Shown here in pieces: positions 7,835 through 15,381 of a stretch of DNA of 43,886 nucleotides (positions within the stretch are counted from its first letter, which is position 1; the number at the start of each line of letters is the position of its first letter). The notes beneath the pieces were generated by a model that worked only from the letters and a program-made list of their open reading frames with translations, ran no database searches and was not told the origin of the DNA. Origin of the DNA: a virus. Location of the stretch: IMG/VR virus record IMGVR_UViG_3300042466_000556, positions 1 to 43,886 of that record. One strand, given 5' to 3'. A program made the translations under genes and the position numbers.

Positions 7835-9178
7835 CTATCCAGTTACGACGATGTGGAAGTCGTCTGCACCGATTGTTGAACCGTTAATTGTTACGGACAG
7901 TGAGTCATTAGTTCCACGAACAACATCACAGTTGACCGTTTCTCCTGTTGACACTTGATAAACCTGAACGGTTACATTCTTTGTGTTGAAGTTATGTGTA
8001 ACGGTCGTGACCGAAGTAGTACCGATAGAGGCAGCACAAGCCTGATGGGCAGTACGAGCAAGGGTCGGAGAGCCATCCGTAGTTCTTCCCGTGGCTTCAC
8101 CAGAAGCCGATGCTAAGTTGGTGCGAGCACCAGACTCTGTTGAGGAACCAGTACCACCAGAAGTAACAGCGATGTCGGTTGCGGCAGAACCCCATTCACC
8201 AGTGGTGATTGTTCCAAGGGTTGTGATTGAAGACTGACCAACATAGGTCGATGCAATATCAATGGCGTCTGAGACAATTGCTGTCCTGTTAGCAGTGACA
8301 TTGACATTGACTTGTGTTCCAATTTTGCTGAGACCATCACCAGCATCAAACGAGCCAGCACCAGAGAACTGTGTCCAAGTAATTGCGTCAGTGCCAACAG
8401 TAATTGTTCCGTCTGTTGAAATAACAAAACCAGAGTCAAAGTTGAGAGTTCCTGCTTCTACGAAAACAAAGGTTCCACTTGTGAGTTCACCAGTATCTGC
8501 CGTTCCGTTAGCATCGGAAGCACGAACTGCTGCACCAGAAGCAGTTGCAACATAAATACCGTTTTGCGATGCTGTTGCTTGGTCTTTTACAAGAACACGG
8601 TCACCAGTAACAAGAGTTACGCCGTCAATTGTATCGCCGTTATTCAGGTCTGTTGTAAGGTTGATTGCGCCAGTCGTCGCAACTCGTACTGACTGCTTAA
8701 CATCAAGACCTTGACGGGCAGCATCCACATAGCCTTTGGTGGCAATATGTGCCGCAAGTGTTGGGTCAGAGACCTTAGCCTGACCGCCTGCGTCACGCTG
8801 AACAAGTTTACCAAAGGTATTTTCGGCAGTGGAGTCGCCAAGTTTGGTAAAATCTGCTGCGGTTAAAAGACCAGCAATTGATGCTGTCGCCAGAACTGGG
8901 GTGATTGTTATCTGACCGTTTGTCTCTGAGATTGTAATAGCAGTCGCATTTGCTCCACCAGAAATTACGCCATTGGTGCCTACAGCCCCTTGACCAATTG
9001 ACGCAAGAAGCGTTCTCCACGCAGTCCCAGACCAAACCTTAATGACATCTTCGCCAGTGTGATAGATGAGGCGACCCTCAAAGTTGCCAGACGCTGGGTC
9101 GGAAGGCACTTGTTGCAAAGTGGCATTGACAATCTGGTTCTGATTGAGGTCAATATGTGTAAGAAATTTTGTTGCCAT
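7835..9178 (-). CDS. Tail fibre protein
   Basis: 447 residues. The N-terminus (KFLTHIDLNQNQIVNATLQ) resembles fibre attachment regions. A shaft region follows with SGGANATAITIS, ATASIAGLLTAADFTKL, and the module TKGYVDAARQGLDVKQSVRVATTG...NDGDTIDGVTLVTGDRVLVKDQ...NGIYV (here NLNNGD-type), known from many phage tail proteins. The C-terminal 70 residues contain a strand-rich tip (TVTHNFNTKNVTVQVYQVSTGETVNCDV). A VTSGGTGSSTESGARTNL segment is typical of repeat fibres. It sits six bases upstream of the holin-like gene. Confidence 0.85.
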   Translation of the reverse strand: MATKFLTHIDLNQNQIVNATLQQVPSDPASGNFEGRLIYHTGEDVIKVWSGTAWRTLLASIGQGAVGTNGVISGGANATAITISETNGQITITPVLATASIAGLLTAADFTKLGDSTAENTFGKLVQRDAGGQAKVSDPTLAAHIATKGYVDAARQGLDVKQSVRVATTGAINLTTDLNNGDTIDGVTLVTGDRVLVKDQATASQNGIYVATASGAAVRASDANGTADTGELTSGTFVFVEAGTLNFDSGFVISTDGTITVGTDAITWTQFSGAGSFDAGDGLSKIGTQVNVNVTANRTAIVSDAIDIASTYVGQSSITTLGTITTGEWGSAATDIAVTSGGTGSSTESGARTNLASASGEATGRTTDGSPTLARTAHQACAASIGTTSVTTVTHNFNTKNVTVQVYQVSTGETVNCDVVRGTNDSLSVTINGSTIGADDFHIVVTG

Positions 9179-9190
9179 TGGACATTGCCC

Positions 9191-9526
9191 TTATGTTAGA
9201 TATGCGAATCCCGAAAACGGCACAGTGAAGAAAACCCTCACTTGTGTGTCACTTATATATTGTACTTCACCAAAGACTGTAGTTCCTGCAGAATCAACGA
9301 TAGTAACAGAAGGTTTCCCGTGTAATGGATGGTTAATAATCCAAGTACTTGACGAAGTTGGCTCATTGTGTACATAGCGCGTATTGAAGTGAGTTGCCTC
9401 AATTAATGCGGTAAAAAATGGGATTTCGGGCCAACCCTCATCGGTTTTCGGACCGTAAAAGTCTCCTGTGGCTTGGTCGATATAGTAATCGCCAGTTCTG
9501 CCGTAAGTACTTGAGATAAAGGGCAC
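9191..9526 (-). CDS. Small tail fibre-associated protein
   Basis: 111 residues from GTG 9526. This start is preferred because GGAG lies eight bases upstream and the gene then begins just after the previous stop (9529-9531). A longer TTG start at 9553 would overlap that gene and lacks a ribosome site. The C-terminal half, STWIINHPLHGKPSVTIV then EVQYISDTQVRVFFT and FSGFAYLT, is a beta domain widespread at the ends of phage tail and fibre proteins. Here it stands as a separate polypeptide, probably binding the fibre complex. The N-terminal half (TYGRTGDYYIDQATGDFYGPK) is a typical fibre linker motif. Confidence 0.72.
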   Translation of the reverse strand: MPFISSTYGRTGDYYIDQATGDFYGPKTDEGWPEIPFFTALIEATHFNTRYVHNEPTSSSTWIINHPLHGKPSVTIVDSAGTTVFGEVQYISDTQVRVFFTVPFSGFAYLT

Positions 9527-9528
9527 TC

Positions 9529-9693
9529 TTAGAACTCCACTTCGATTGTCCAAGGAGCGCCAGAGCCACTCAAGAAATTGGTCTGGATGCTCTCGGTAGA
9601 GAAAGTTGTAACTCTAATTAAATTTGGCTGAATCTCATCCACGGAGACAATGTTCTTCATCTCAGAGATGTTGACAATATTGGCATCGCTCAT
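9529..9693 (-). CDS. Short hypothetical protein (54 aa) in tail module
   Basis: ATG 9693 to TAA 9529, overlapping the preceding gene's stop (ATGA-type overlap). It fills an otherwise unexplained 135-base gap. The peptide begins MSDANIVNISEMKN and ends in WTIEVEF, with strand-like spacing (IRVTTFSTESIQTNF). No membrane segment. Overlap on the upstream side and a two-base gap to the next start argue for real translation. Function unknown; probably a small virion or fibre adaptor protein. Confidence 0.6.
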   Translation of the reverse strand: MSDANIVNISEMKNIVSVDEIQPNLIRVTTFSTESIQTNFLSGSGAPWTIEVEF

Positions 9694-10040
9694 CGTGTCA
9701 CCTCTTTTGCAAGGTTAAATTTACCCTTGACAACCTTGTAGACGATTCCAGAACCGTTGTAGATTTCCAAGTCGTAATAGCCGCTCCGCTGAATAGCAGC
9801 AGTCTGAGCAGCAGTCATGGTTAAACTTATCTCACCAAAAGTCGTACTGATTTCAATACCAGCGGACGGATTGGAAGTTGCAGCAAAAAGAACGGTCGTG
9901 GAGTCAACTTCACGCCGAATCTGCAGTCTTGCCTGATAACCCTGCAGGTTGTAGACGGTTTCATCGGGGTTTTGAACGCGGAATGTCCGTGTCAAGGTAG
10001 CGCCCTGTTCACAGGTTATGTTGTAAATTCCAGCAATCAT
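9690..10040 (-). CDS. Beta-sandwich virion/baseplate-associated protein
   Basis: 116 residues from ATG 10040; GGAGG lies five bases upstream, while the ATG four codons earlier has no ribosome site. The sequence (YNITCEQGATLTRTFRVQNPD..., GYQARLQIRR, then GYYDLEIYNGSGIVYKVVKGKF) matches a short beta-sandwich family I have seen repeatedly next to phage baseplate and fibre genes. N-terminal BppU-like domains are comparable. Likely a baseplate upper protein or fibre connector. It follows a 66-base gap that may contain a promoter. Confidence 0.62.
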   Translation of the reverse strand: MIAGIYNITCEQGATLTRTFRVQNPDETVYNLQGYQARLQIRREVDSTTVLFAATSNPSAGIEISTTFGEISLTMTAAQTAAIQRSGYYDLEIYNGSGIVYKVVKGKFNLAKEVTR

Positions 10041-10063
10041 TACTGCCTCCATGTGCTATATGC

Positions 10064-10090
10064 ATTTTAGACCATACGGCGTCCCTGCAA
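10064..10090 (-). promoter_or_regulatory. Candidate minus-strand promoter
   Basis: On the minus strand TTGCAG (10085-10090) and TAAAAT (10064-10069) are spaced by 15 bases, about 24 bases before the ATG at 10040. The gap is one of the few in this block. Spacing is short, so this is weak. Confidence 0.25.
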
Positions 10091-10106
10091 GGGAAGGTAA
10101 TGGGGA

Positions 10107-10367
10107 CTACATATCTTCGTAGTCGTCCTCTTCGTCGGTGAATGTGTCTTGACCATTGATAACCATGTCCATTGCTACTCGGAGCATGCCTGTGGCAAGC
10201 CAAGGGGTCATGGCGGTGGAGGTGAGAATTGATAGGCGGTTGTCGTCGTTGCCTACGACTTCTGCTACAAAAATGAAATTGGAGATGACTTTGTCAGGCA
10301 TCGCCTCTTTCATCATGTCAACAAATTTAAGAAGAACTGTCTCTTCATTTTCCTCTGGGGAATCCAT
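10107..10367 (-). CDS. Hypothetical acidic protein
   Basis: 86 residues, strongly acidic at both ends (SPEENEET..., DEEDDYEDM). The middle has helix-like segments (LLKFVDMMKEAMPDKV, TPWLATGMLRVAMDMV) with no clear membrane span. The start ATG 10367 has GGAAG upstream and lies inside the 3' end of the membrane coiled-coil gene (23-base overlap), so the two are likely translationally coupled. No family recognised. Confidence 0.65.
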   Translation of the reverse strand: MDSPEENEETVLLKFVDMMKEAMPDKVISNFIFVAEVVGNDDNRLSILTSTAMTPWLATGMLRVAMDMVINGQDTFTDEEDDYEDM

Positions 10368-10677
10368 CTCTTACTTCCAATTGATTGAGGCGAGCAGTAA
10401 GGGTGTCTATCTCAGTGCTAAGTTTCCTGTTTCTATCATCGCACAGTATCATCTCTTCTTGTATAACTTCCAAGGAAAAAGTGAGTCGCTCAACCTCATA
10501 GCGAAGGTCTTCAACAATTTTATTGTAGCCATCAAAAATAACTTGGACTTGACGATTCTCTGCTTGTTGAGAATTAGATTTAAAGCCCAGTTTTTGACCT
10601 CGCAGCATTACGAAAGCGGATATACAAGCCGTAACGAGCGAAAATATTGCTACTGAAGTGCTTGTCATTGTATTCAC
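10345..10677 (-). CDS. Membrane-anchored coiled-coil protein
   Basis: 110 residues from GTG 10677, with AGGGG eight bases upstream. One N-terminal transmembrane segment (about 7-25, TSVAIFSLVTACISAFVML) is followed by a long polar coiled coil (about 42-102) rich in heptad-like Leu/Ile/Val (VEDLRYEVERLTFSLEVIQEEM, LSTEIDTLTARLNQLEV). The layout resembles inner-membrane spanins or holin-linked proteins. The overlapping acidic gene downstream has no lipobox, so a spanin pair is not supported. Membrane-bound lysis or host-interaction protein is a guess. Confidence 0.62.
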   Translation of the reverse strand: MNTMTSTSVAIFSLVTACISAFVMLRGQKLGFKSNSQQAENRQVQVIFDGYNKIVEDLRYEVERLTFSLEVIQEEMILCDDRNRKLSTEIDTLTARLNQLEVRDGFPRGK

Positions 10678-10680
10678 GCT

Positions 10681-10872
10681 TTATGCCCCTGTCAATACAA
10701 ATGTACTCCCATATTTTACTACATCTCGTTGGTTGATGTCGCATACAATCCAATTTTGTCCATCATTAACACGAATAGATTGAAGTTTTACATATCCGAT
10801 GCCGTGATGGAATGCATAAATATTCTTGACGGCAACCCATTCTCCGTTATGCCACGCCTTGATTGACTTCAT
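10681..10872 (-). CDS. Small tail-fibre accessory protein
   Basis: 63 residues. Its ATG shares a base with the stop of the 472-residue fibre (TAATG). The motif IKAWHNGEWVAVKNIYAFHHGIGYV resembles short phage tail peptides with xWxNGxWxxVKxIxxxxxGxW, found in minor tail and fibre tip proteins. Probably a fibre tip or cap component. The similarity is from memory of the pattern. Confidence 0.6.
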   Translation of the reverse strand: MKSIKAWHNGEWVAVKNIYAFHHGIGYVKLQSIRVNDGQNWIVCDINQRDVVKYGSTFVLTGA

Positions 10873-12290
10873 TAGATTTCAAACCAAATGTCCCCAACAA
10901 CACCAGTAGTACCAGGGTTTGTTGTTTGCACATAAATACGAGGAGTGACGCGTGTCGCACCAAGAATTGCACCGCTCGTTCCTTCGGCGTTTGCAACGCC
11001 ACCAGTATTTCCATACTGATACAACTTGGCGTTGTTAACTTCAGTTTCGGTGTAATAAATAGTGTTGTGTGTATGACTGTCATCAGCCACAGTTACGGTC
11101 AAGGTCGCATCAGCAGAACCGTTGATTGATACTGAACCAGTAGCGTCACCAGCCAAAGTAATAGTGCGAGATGTTGCCCATGTTGTTGCGGTAGCAATGT
11201 TGCCGTCAATGAAAGCAATCGTTTTCGTGGAAGACGCTTGGCGCAACTTGAGTGTTCCAGCGTTATTCCAAAGGTCACCAGTTACTGGAGCAGAAGGGTC
11301 TGCAGAACCCGCAGATAACAGAATGCTTGCCGTGGAAGTTCCCGAAGCAACAGTCGTCAATTTGCCAGTAATCGTTCCGCCAGCATAAGGAAGAGCCAAA
11401 GCAGCAAGGTCATACGCAGTCTTTACTGATGCTGGTGTAGCCGCAGTTGTTGTTGAAGTTGAAGAAACAGAGTCTGTTAATTGAACGGTTCCTGCAACTG
11501 AAGTGGTACCAGAACGAACCTGAACAGAACCGCTAGCAGTGACTAAACCTTTAGCGTTGACCGTAAAGGTGGGAATGTCATGGTCGGTACCGTACGAACC
11601 AGTAGTTGTGTTGACTGTGGCGAGCGTTACAGCAGCGGACACGGCTGCAGAGCCATCAACCGCTGACAGGGTTGCAGTGGCATCACCAGTAAGGCTCAGG
11701 TTGCGTGCAGTAGCCCACGCCGTAGCGGTAGAGGCATTACCCGATAATGCGGCAGTTATTGTGCCAGCAGTGAAGTTGCCAGTTGCGTCACGAAAAACCA
11801 AAGTTGAAGGGGTATTAGCGGTTGCGGACGCAATCGTCAAACCAATATCTCCAACGACGCCCGTATCGTTAGCAATCGAAATTCCAGAGCCATGTACGGT
11901 GAGTTTGCGTGTTGCCGCAGTTCCTGAAGCCGTACGGACAATAATTCCTGTTGTTGACAATCCCGCGACTGCTGTGAGGTCGCTATCTAATGGCTGAAGG
12001 TCTGCATGAACATGTCCTGCAGGAAGTACTGGAAAAATCTGAGTGTATGGGTGAGTTACCGAAGCAGTCGTATCTCCACGGAAATAAAGTTTTCCATTTG
12101 TGTTATCCCAAAAAAATGACTTAATATTTGCTGCCGCAGAGGCTGGAGGAGTTGCTGTAGCGGAAGAAGTAAAAAGTGCCCCATCCTCGCCAATAGATGC
12201 AAAAGCATCCGTCATTTGTTCGCGCGTAAATTCATCAGCACTAGACGACCACTGAGGAAGTGTAAAACGAGGGGTATTTGATACAGCCAT
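10872..12290 (-). CDS. Tail fibre protein with repeat shaft
   Basis: 472 residues. N-terminal adaptor region (TPRFTLPQWSSSADEFTREQMTDAFASI) is typical of phage fibres that attach to a baseplate. A Thr/Ala/Ser-rich beta shaft follows with repeated LSGNASTATAWATARNLSLTGDATATL and ATATTWATSRTITLAGDATGSVSINGSADATL elements, plus SVAGTVQLTDSVSSTSTTTAATPASVKTAYDLA, a widespread fibre motif. A GDLWNNAGTLKLRQ module and C-terminal PGTTGVVGDIWFEI end the protein. Start ATG 12290 has AGGAG upstream and a TATAAT-like element before it. It lies directly after the baseplate genes, so it may be the main fibre joined to the baseplate. Confidence 0.85.
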   Translation of the reverse strand: MAVSNTPRFTLPQWSSSADEFTREQMTDAFASIGEDGALFTSSATATPPASAAANIKSFFWDNTNGKLYFRGDTTASVTHPYTQIFPVLPAGHVHADLQPLDSDLTAVAGLSTTGIIVRTASGTAATRKLTVHGSGISIANDTGVVGDIGLTIASATANTPSTLVFRDATGNFTAGTITAALSGNASTATAWATARNLSLTGDATATLSAVDGSAAVSAAVTLATVNTTTGSYGTDHDIPTFTVNAKGLVTASGSVQVRSGTTSVAGTVQLTDSVSSTSTTTAATPASVKTAYDLAALALPYAGGTITGKLTTVASGTSTASILLSAGSADPSAPVTGDLWNNAGTLKLRQASSTKTIAFIDGNIATATTWATSRTITLAGDATGSVSINGSADATLTVTVADDSHTHNTIYYTETEVNNAKLYQYGNTGGVANAEGTSGAILGATRVTPRIYVQTTNPGTTGVVGDIWFEI

Positions 12291-12308
12291 AAAGTTCTCC
12301 TGGCGTTA

Positions 12309-12314
12309 ATTATA
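12309..12314 (-). promoter_or_regulatory. Candidate -10 element before the fibre gene
   Basis: The minus strand reads TTGTATAAT in the 37-base gap between the gpI-like gene and the 472-residue fibre, 18 bases before the ATG with AGGAG between. No good -35 is visible. It could be a late-type promoter that depends on a phage factor. Confidence 0.33.
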
Positions 12315-12327
12315 CAATAGATTGCAT

Positions 12328-13587
12328 TTAGGCGATGAGTTCGTGCTCAAAAACAGTTCCAAGTGGACGAATTTTCTCTAAAAAATCAAGAATGTCTGGG
12401 TTTGAGTCGCCAACTACGAGACTGCCACCGTTGGGTGTTTCTTCAAGTTTTGTCTCAATCTTGACATTCCATACGCTCGGTACGGAATAATTGACTGTTT
12501 TTGTTCCAGTACAATAATATTTTGCTGCTGAAACGAGGGCGCTTTTGGAACCAGCGTTTAGTCCGTAATAGCCAGTGTTTATTTGCCAGCGAAAGAAGTC
12601 AGCAAGACCACTAATTTGAGTGTTGTAGCGTTCAAGCGCCCTCCATTGAACCTCGTCTGCATCAGTGTTTGCTTCTAGGGCGATGTCAACGCTGTCTATC
12701 TCCTCCCATGTTCCTGGGATGTTTTCCCAAGGAGTAGACGACGGTGAGGGGTTGGATAACTTTGTACCGACGAACTGTGCAATAAATGGGGCAAACTCGG
12801 GGAAGATTTTATCACCGTCAACAAGCGCACTATGTGTTGTGAGGTCAGTTGGGCTATACCCTTGACTAATATCTAGCGGGATAATGTCTTGGTATAGGTC
12901 GTACAACTCTCCACGCATTGCGAGTGCCGTTTCCACAAATCGCAAAAGAGAATAAGTCGGAGCGTTGACCTCGGAGTCAGATAACTGCAAGACTTGAGGC
13001 AATGTTTCGTACACGGAAAAAAACGATGGGTTATTAGTAAATTGCAGCCTTGAATAAGCAGTTGGATTAGAAATATAGACAGTCGGAGTAGTGTCCACTC
13101 CTGAAACATTTTTAAAAGTAATAGTTAAAGAAATGCCGTAATGATGTTCATCAGATGGAACCTGAACAACACCACTTCTCACTAATGTCCACTCACCTGT
13201 TGTGATTCGTGTATTAGAGAAAGTGGAAGTAATTGTTTCTTCAGGCAGGAGTGCTGCGTTCGTAATGGCGATTAACTGCATTTTGCTGGACACAGTAACG
13301 ATATTGTCTGATTTAATCCAAATAAACGACTCAACATAGTCGTCTTTCATTTCATGGGTAGTAACAGAAAAAGAAGACTGCTGTTTGCCAGTTGCTTCTA
13401 TCTTGTTGAAAACAACCCTAAATTCTGCTTGGTTATCACCAGTAACAGCAATGCTTCCGTCGTCCCATTTAGAGATAGTCGGAGCGTTAACAAGCGCACA
13501 CAGTTCTCCGCGCCACCTATCTGTTGGTGCCCCTGAAGCCAAAAAAACAGAGTCGGCGGGTGATATTTTATTTACCGAGTACCCCAT
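12328..13587 (-). CDS. Baseplate wedge/tail protein I-like, with extra N-terminal beta domain
   Basis: 419 residues. Residues about 1-190 form a beta-rich region (FRVVFNKIEATGKQQSSFSVTT..., GISLTITFKNVSG, TPTVYISNPTAYSRL) resembling carbohydrate-binding jelly rolls. Residues about 205-419 look like P2 gpI-type tail proteins: a helical segment (YSLLRFVETALAMRGELYDLYQDI), FFRWQINTGYYGLNAGSKSALVSAAKYYCTGTK, and an ending PLGTVFEHELIA. P2 gpI is about 176 residues, so the N-terminal half is an addition. Its gene directly follows the gpJ-like gene (adjacent stop and start), the usual order J-I-fibre. Confidence 0.72.
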   Translation of the reverse strand: MGYSVNKISPADSVFLASGAPTDRWRGELCALVNAPTISKWDDGSIAVTGDNQAEFRVVFNKIEATGKQQSSFSVTTHEMKDDYVESFIWIKSDNIVTVSSKMQLIAITNAALLPEETITSTFSNTRITTGEWTLVRSGVVQVPSDEHHYGISLTITFKNVSGVDTTPTVYISNPTAYSRLQFTNNPSFFSVYETLPQVLQLSDSEVNAPTYSLLRFVETALAMRGELYDLYQDIIPLDISQGYSPTDLTTHSALVDGDKIFPEFAPFIAQFVGTKLSNPSPSSTPWENIPGTWEEIDSVDIALEANTDADEVQWRALERYNTQISGLADFFRWQINTGYYGLNAGSKSALVSAAKYYCTGTKTVNYSVPSVWNVKIETKLEETPNGGSLVVGDSNPDILDFLEKIRPLGTVFEHELIA

Positions 13588-14754
13588 TTACACGACCGAT
13601 ACTGTGATGTCTGTTGTTGGCACTTCACCTTTTTTAGTGAATACAAGGTTTCCTGCGCCGTTCACTGTTGCGTTAGCGTTGCTGTAACTCACAATCGCAA
13701 GTTCGGTGACATAGTCAACGCCCGCTACTGCAGAGACCAAGGCAATCAAGCGGTTTTTGAGAAGTGTGGTAGTGAAGTCCCAGCCCGCAAAAGACATGTA
13801 ACTATTGATGGCTTCTTCAACATCGGCGGTTACATTTGCTGGGGTGTATCCATCAACAATCGCTATTGATGTCGTGATGGTCGCAATTCCTGTAGTCATG
13901 TCGGCGATGGATATGTCAAGCCCAGCGATGCATAGTTCTTCTAGATTTGCCTTTAATTCATTTTTAACGCCAGTAGTTAGTGCTGTTCCATCTAGGGCAC
14001 ATACCGCTACCGTAAAGCAACCAACCACGCTAGTTCCAATAGTCATGTTGTCGCTTTTTGTTAAGTCGTAAACTTTAAACACAGGGACAGAGGGGTACGC
14101 GGAACGAATCTTGTTAGACACTTGTGCCGCAGTAGCCAAACCTGTATTTAGTGAGGCTAAGAACTGGGAGCCACGAGAAAAGTATTCAAAATCTGTTTCG
14201 CTGTCAGAGCCGACAAAAATGTCATCAACAAATTCTGCCTCTGCAACATCTTCTGCTGCTGAAATAACAACCAACGATTGTGTAGCAAATAATTCAGGAT
14301 AAAGACCCGCATTAAGTGCAATGACATCAACTTCTGCTTCTGTTGCACCACTAGCAATAACTAAGTCGGTAAGAGTTTCAAATGCCCAAGAAATTACTGT
14401 TGTTCCGCTCACCTGCTCGTATGACACCACGGTGCCTGCAACAACAAGTCCACCCAAGTCATCAAAAGTGGTGAATTTGACTCTTCCAGTAGCAAAAGTA
14501 GACTCGTTACGGGTGAAACCCATCAACGACAGAATTCCTTCCATCAACCCATCAGGAATTCGGTTAATGGTGTTAGCCAATACCGCAGTACTGTATGACA
14601 CGGCTTCAAGAATGGCGTTTTCTACTGTCCCAACTCGTGGTTCAAACTCAGGCAATGATGTTTTTGCGTAATCAACAGCCTCGTTGTAGATATCGATTGG
14701 CTCAACATCAAAGATGGTTAAATTTATGTAGTCGCTAAAATCAGGTGATGGCAT
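13588..14754 (-). CDS. Baseplate wedge protein, gpJ/gp6-like
   Basis: 388 residues with the organisation of Baseplate_J proteins: an N-terminal helical part (DYAKTSLPEFEPRVGTVENAILEAVSYSTAVLANTINRIPDG), a beta domain with GRVKFTTFDDLGG then TVVSYEQVSG, a middle DSETDFEYFSRGSQFLA segment equivalent to the usual ETDEEYRRRL region, and a C-terminal domain with repeated strands and NGAGNLVFTKKGEVP. It would form the baseplate wedge arms around the hub. Start ATG 14754 has GGAAG upstream. Neighbours (gp25-like, gpI-like) confirm the baseplate cluster. Confidence 0.88.
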   Translation of the reverse strand: MPSPDFSDYINLTIFDVEPIDIYNEAVDYAKTSLPEFEPRVGTVENAILEAVSYSTAVLANTINRIPDGLMEGILSLMGFTRNESTFATGRVKFTTFDDLGGLVVAGTVVSYEQVSGTTVISWAFETLTDLVIASGATEAEVDVIALNAGLYPELFATQSLVVISAAEDVAEAEFVDDIFVGSDSETDFEYFSRGSQFLASLNTGLATAAQVSNKIRSAYPSVPVFKVYDLTKSDNMTIGTSVVGCFTVAVCALDGTALTTGVKNELKANLEELCIAGLDISIADMTTGIATITTSIAIVDGYTPANVTADVEEAINSYMSFAGWDFTTTLLKNRLIALVSAVAGVDYVTELAIVSYSNANATVNGAGNLVFTKKGEVPTTDITVSVV

Positions 14755-14763
14755 GGTAACTTC

Positions 14764-15054
14764 CTAAGAGGTATAGGTCAGGATGGCTGAAGTTTGCTGG
14801 TCTGGACCAATCGCAAAGGATACATCTTTAATTTCAATTTCTGGGACAAACTGTTGGATTCCCTCAAAAGGGTTGATTCTGGCAAGGTTGGAAAAAGCAG
14901 GGTCAGGGATGCCGAAACTCTTCGTAATGGCAAGTTCGCCAGGTTCTGTCTGAATAACAATAGACAAAATCTGCTCATAAAACTCTTTTGAGGCGTCAAC
15001 ATTCAGTACGGCAGCACCGCTAACAAAAGACAAAGGCAATCTCAAAGTATCCAT
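14764..15054 (-). CDS. gp25-like baseplate wedge protein
   Basis: 96 residues, the normal gp25/gpW size. The core EFYEQILSIVIQTEPGELAITKSFGIPDPAF matches the family pattern of a helix followed by T-x-PGE and FG; the position equivalent to the EPR motif reads EPG here. gp25 joins the inner wedge to the first sheath ring and helps trigger sheath assembly. It precedes the gpJ-like gene by nine bases, as in P2 and related phages. Confidence 0.78.
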   Translation of the reverse strand: MDTLRLPLSFVSGAAVLNVDASKEFYEQILSIVIQTEPGELAITKSFGIPDPAFSNLARINPFEGIQQFVPEIEIKDVSFAIGPDQQTSAILTYTS

Positions 15055-15076
15055 ATCTATCTATTCTCCCACATAG

Positions 15077-15379
15077 TTAAGCCAGTTTCCCAAGAATGAC
15101 AAGTTGGTTCAACTTGCTATCTATAAACGCCACAACAACTTTGTCCCCCTTGACTGGCGTAATAAATCCAGACGAGTTATAAGGTTTTAATGTTTTGCAA
15201 GGTCCGATGGGGCTTAGGTCATTGATACTTGGAACAAGAACCATGCAGGTCTTGAGCGTCGGGTTATAACTTTTGACAATACCCATATGGATAGATGGCT
15301 TAACCGCAGAGACATCCTCTGCCTCACTAGAGCCGTAGTCCCCAATATGGGAGAATGGGTCGTATATTCCACCACGCAT
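15077..15379 (-). CDS. Baseplate spike/hub OB-fold protein (gp5 N-domain/gpV-like)
   Basis: 100 residues. The sequence MGIVKSYNPTLKTCMVLVPSINDLSPIG... SGFITPVKGDKVVVAFIDSKLNQLVILGKLA has the OB-fold hallmarks: V-x(2)-NP at the first strand, P-x(3)-G-D-x-V-x-V-A-F and a final strand VILGKL. In other phages this domain joins hub and spike. There is no lysozyme or needle beta-helix attached, so only the adaptor domain is encoded here. Located between hub and gp25-like genes. Confidence 0.75.
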   Translation of the reverse strand: MRGGIYDPFSHIGDYGSSEAEDVSAVKPSIHMGIVKSYNPTLKTCMVLVPSINDLSPIGPCKTLKPYNSSGFITPVKGDKVVVAFIDSKLNQLVILGKLA

Positions 15380-15381
15380 AA

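Noticed and set aside
10107-10677. Inner/outer spanin pair
   Set aside because: The first protein has a membrane anchor and coiled coil, but the overlapping partner has no signal or lipobox, so a spanin call is not supported.
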